In this document: positions 60,919 to 64,000 of the stretch, piece after piece
Layout of the letters: each line of letters opens with the position of its first letter
Position numbering within the stretch: position 1 is the stretch's first letter
DNA from: Epiperipatus broadwayi
Taxonomy: Eukaryota > Onychophora > Udeonychophora > Euonychophora > Peripatidae
Assembly (NCBI GenBank): GCA_028023455.1
Contig: JAQFVV010012420.1
Coordinates: forward strand, 7,457,194-7,521,193
Direction: 5' to 3'
Length of the DNA: 64,000 nt
Translations under genes and position numbers: made by a program
Notes under the pieces: model-generated
What the model was told of the DNA's origin: nothing
Seen by the model: only the letters and a program-made list of their open reading frames with translations
Databases searched by the model: none

Positions 60919-61120
60919 AATAATAACATGAAAGGCTAAAACTTTTGGCAGAAGCGCCTTAAAATGCTTATGTCACATGCCAATCAGATGTAATAATGAC
61001 TGCATGTGGAACTCTCAATTTAAGAACACAAGCCATGCAATCATTATTGCATCTGATTGGCTGTCACATAAGCATTTTAAGGCACTTCTGTCGAAAGTTT
61101 TAGCCTTTCATGTTATTATT
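60919..61120. repeat. Foldback element with 88-bp inverted arms
   Basis: AATAATAACATGAAAGGCTA at 60919 through CAATCAGATGTAATAATGA is inverted at 61033-61120, with a 25-base spacer. Arms differ at a few positions only. A truncated direct copy of the outer arm (TAATAACATGAAATGC) precedes it at about 60874-60915. No coding; it looks like a MITE or foldback transposon. Target duplication not resolved because of the adjoining copy. Confidence 0.85.
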
Positions 61121-61529
61121 AGATCGTCTGCTAGTGCTTAATAAAATTTAATATACTTAAGTATTTAGGTAAATTTATTATTGGTCATAAAATGCAATTT
61201 ACTGTGAGAACAATTACAAATGAACAACATAAAAATAGTTTATTTTCATATCTATAATGTGAATATTTATTTTAATATGATAAATGGGTATATTACTTTT
61301 ATTAAAGAATATAATATTGTACTTCAATACATTTTAAAATATTATTTGTTATTTTAAAATGGTTTCACTTTAATTGGCATTATAACTTCTTTAAACCTCA
61401 AAACTTGTCTGCCAGCCAACATATCTTAGCATCAACAATTGATTTTTTTTATGAAAATTGCTAAAAGAGTAAGAAAATTTGAGCAAGGATGGTGACAAAA
61501 CTGTTAATGTGACTAAAACCTATAAATAC

Positions 61530-61570
61530 ACCTACCTGAGAGGAATCTCTTTTTCATTGCTTGCTATCTA
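61530..61570 (+). promoter_or_regulatory. Weak candidate core promoter
   Basis: CCTATAAATACACC lies about 34 bases before TTTTCATTGC in a slightly GC-richer segment (61490-61690). No gene was recognised downstream, so it may be chance. Confidence 0.15.
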
Positions 61571-62791
61571 CAGGAAAACTGCACAAAGCCTGAATTTAAA
61601 TTTAGCTGCCTTGCCATCATCAAGTATAATGATGGAGGAGTGAATGGGACAAGAATGTGCCCTGTATGATAAAATTCAGGGCTCTTTAAACTATCTAAAT
61701 GAATAATTGAAACATCTGAAAATATTCATCATATTGGAATGCATGAATAAAATAAAATTTAAAAACATTTGTTTAAGCCATTTTGGATTGCTAAAATCTT
61801 CTCTTTGTAAATATTTTTTAAAAGAAATACTATAATTAATGAATGTTACTTCACAGGAGATTATTAATTAGCTGCTCCATACCTCCAGAAATGAAGTAAA
61901 CAATTTATGTGATTTTCTTGCATGTTTCTTTTTAAAATTTACCATTAATAGATTTTACTTAAAGGCAAAACTTTTGTCACTACTTATTGTCCTACAAGAA
62001 TTTATTTTTCTGTGATTTACCAATAATAATGCCTAAAGATTTTAATCATTTAAAATAGGTAAAAAGATTGTACCAAGACAAAATTATTGGAACTTTTTGT
62101 AAATTATTTATTATAGATGTTTATTTGTTATTATATATAGTGGTCTTGTTTTAATAACGTTCTCACTAGAAGAAACAAGAGTAAAGTGGTTATACAGGTA
62201 GTATATTTAAATTGTATTAATTTTAATATAGCATTTATAGTTAAGGTATATATGTGTGATTAAATGTAAATTAGAGATAGGTTGTTAATTAATTAATAGT
62301 AATTATTATTATCTATAATTAAAGTATAATATTTTATATATTTAATCTATTTTATCAATCTCAACTCCAGTTGAATGAAATGCTATAAAATATCTGAAGC
62401 TTATGCACAAAATGAATATATTCATAAGGATTACCCCTTTTTTATTAATATAGTTACATTAAAGTTCATATGAAAAATATTTTGCATAATGAATTAAGTT
62501 TGTGGCAACAAGACTTACAGAAATAGTGCTCTTGTTTAGCAGAGAAATAAATCTTTTAACAACATACCTTATAGTATTTTATTTTTGAATGTTAGTTTAG
62601 ATAAGCATCTTACATATATCCACTTGTACTTATAAAAGTTAGGCAAATAATACCATATCATTAAAGAATTATATTGTAACAGGGTTAATGCTCTCAGTAT
62701 TTTAGGAGATAACTAAATTTATATCATTAGATACTTAGAGGAATATGGATTAAGCTATTTTACTTAGAAATTTAATAAAACATTGTTCACT

Positions 62792-62849
62792 TAATTTATT
62801 AATAATTATTATAATGCTTATAATTTATTAATAATTATTATAATGCTTA
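62792..62849. repeat. 29-bp perfect tandem duplication
   Basis: TAATTTATTAATAATTATTA followed by TAATGCTTA occurs at 62792 and again at 62821. Confidence 0.9.
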
Positions 62850-63220
62850 TGTTTCATTATTCTTTGTTCAACAATCTTCTTCAATAGCATATTTTGTTCC
62901 CAAATCACGTAAAGCTACATTCTGAAGTTTATTTGATAGAAAAATAGAAGTCAAGTTTCTCTGATTAACATTCACTAGTGTTGAGAACTTAAATTTTATT
63001 CTTACCTTTTATTTTATATTTTCTTTGGTTGTTAATAAATTGATATAAAATTTGTTGGCTTTCATTTTTCATTATTTTAGCATTCATCATCTATTCAGTA
63101 AATAAATGTGGTCACATTGTCTTATTAATATTATGTGTTTATTTAAAGGTATATTGATTATAGTAGTGATGTTATTTATAGTTATTTCTGATACTTGCAC
63201 ATAATCTAATCATAAAACAA

Positions 63221-63361
63221 TATATCTTTTAAAATAATTACAATCTTCTTACTCCTTTTAAGCAAAAAATATTTATTATTATAATTACAGTTTCAACTTT
63301 AATAAATATTTTTTGCTTAAAAGGTTTAAGAAGATTGTAATTATTTTAAAAGATATATTTT
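63221..63361. repeat. Palindrome with arms of about 59 bp
   Basis: ATATCTTTTAAAATAATTAC through CTTTTAAGCAAAAAATATTT on the left is inverted on the right (AAATATTTTTTGCTTAAAAG through GTAATTATTTTAAAAGATAT) with a spacer of about 20 bases. A cruciform-capable foldback, possibly a small MITE. Confidence 0.85.
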
Positions 63362-64000
63362 TGTATATGAAAAATCAAAATTAAGGAAGAAGAAGAAGGA
63401 AGAAGTGTTTATAGAATTATATAATCTAATCATTAAAGTATAATTACTGGAGATATGTATTGAATACGCTAAAATTTCCCTTATTATTTAATCATGTTAA
63501 TAATAAAGATTTATAGTTAAAGATTAAAATTTTACGTATATGTTTATTATACGTATTCTAAACTCTGAAATAATTTTAAATCTGATTTATGTAATATGAA
63601 ACCTAGGTTGAATACACTAGCCCAACAAATAAATGTTAGATTAATTTATTTTATTTATAAATACAGTTATACTTTGAGTTTATTATATAACCCTGAAATA
63701 TTATTATTATGTACTAATACACATTTTTAGTGTTTCTTAGATATTGTAAATATTAGGCGGCCAGTAAAGAGTTTCATTATAATGACGATACATATAGTAA
63801 AGGTTAAGCTAATATCATATTGGTCGTTAGTTGGTTAAACTTAGTCATATTCATTTTTATTTCATATGTTATAATATATATATAAATACATATTGTAGCC
63901 TTTCGCAATTAGCTACAAATATAAAAAGAAAATCATTATAATAACATACAGGGGGAGGGGGGAGTAAGATTAGACTGAATTTCGGCTGTAATTATTGTAT
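63362..64000. other. AT-rich end of window, nothing recognised
   Basis: A short G-rich phrase (GGGGGAGGGGGGAG) lies near 63951-63963. No coding relic or RNA gene seen. Confidence 0.5.

Overview
This window is animal (metazoan) DNA. It is strongly A+T-rich (about three quarters by eye, not computed), shows no bacterial gene organisation and has no long intact reading frame. Almost everything that can be identified is a decayed transposable element: RTE-type and other non-LTR retrotransposons, several Penelope-like elements (PLEs) with GIY-YIG endonuclease, a solo LTR, a tRNA-derived SINE, pogo/Tigger-like and piggyBac-like DNA transposons, foldbacks and satellites. This mix, with a TATA box 30 bases from a TCAGTT initiator in one element, fits a large invertebrate genome (arthropod or another protostome), but the phylum cannot be fixed. 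No host gene was recognised; the window looks intergenic or deep intronic.

Layout. 0.3-1.6 kb: pogo/Tigger-like element. 4.4-6.0 kb: unrecognised coding relic (minus). 6.2-7.0 kb: PLE remnant folded as an inverted repeat. 7.0-13.3 kb: featureless. 13.3-17.2 kb: a perfect ATT microsatellite joined to the 3' end of a 5'-truncated RTE element, then a fragment of a second LINE family. 21.0-22.6 kb: head-to-head PLE pair. 25.6-33.3 kb: dispersed repeat R, a pair of 1.4-kb LTR-like direct repeats, a 2.8-kb insertion that splits the second of them and carries unfamiliar coding relics, more R, and a PLE tail. 33.9 kb: SINE with target-site duplication. 36.3-36.8 kb: another unrecognised relic. 45.2-48.4 kb: the longest RTE copy. 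48.5-49.5 kb: piggyBac transposase relic. 49.8-50.9 kb: satellite-like repeats. 51.1-54.5 kb: two PLEs of different families in tandem, the second interrupted by a 759-bp solo LTR flanked by TTAAT. 55.0-55.9 kb: second pogo/Tigger-like copy. 57.5-60.4 kb: a fourth PLE followed by inverted and tandem units of repeat R. 60.9 and 63.2 kb: foldback elements.

The elements are related mainly by nesting. LTR elements and an unclassified element have inserted into PLEs and LTR-like repeats, repeat R sits next to PLE ends at several loci, and each PLE locus carries an inverted copy of an end of itself upstream. All reverse transcriptase and transposase genes here are broken by stops, frameshifts or loss of catalytic residues, so none is expected to be active. 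I found no convincing undescribed functional system. The best candidates for something new are the 2.8-kb insertion at 29.3-32.1 kb, the coding relics near 4.4-6.0 and 36.3-36.8 kb, and the repeat R/PLE association.
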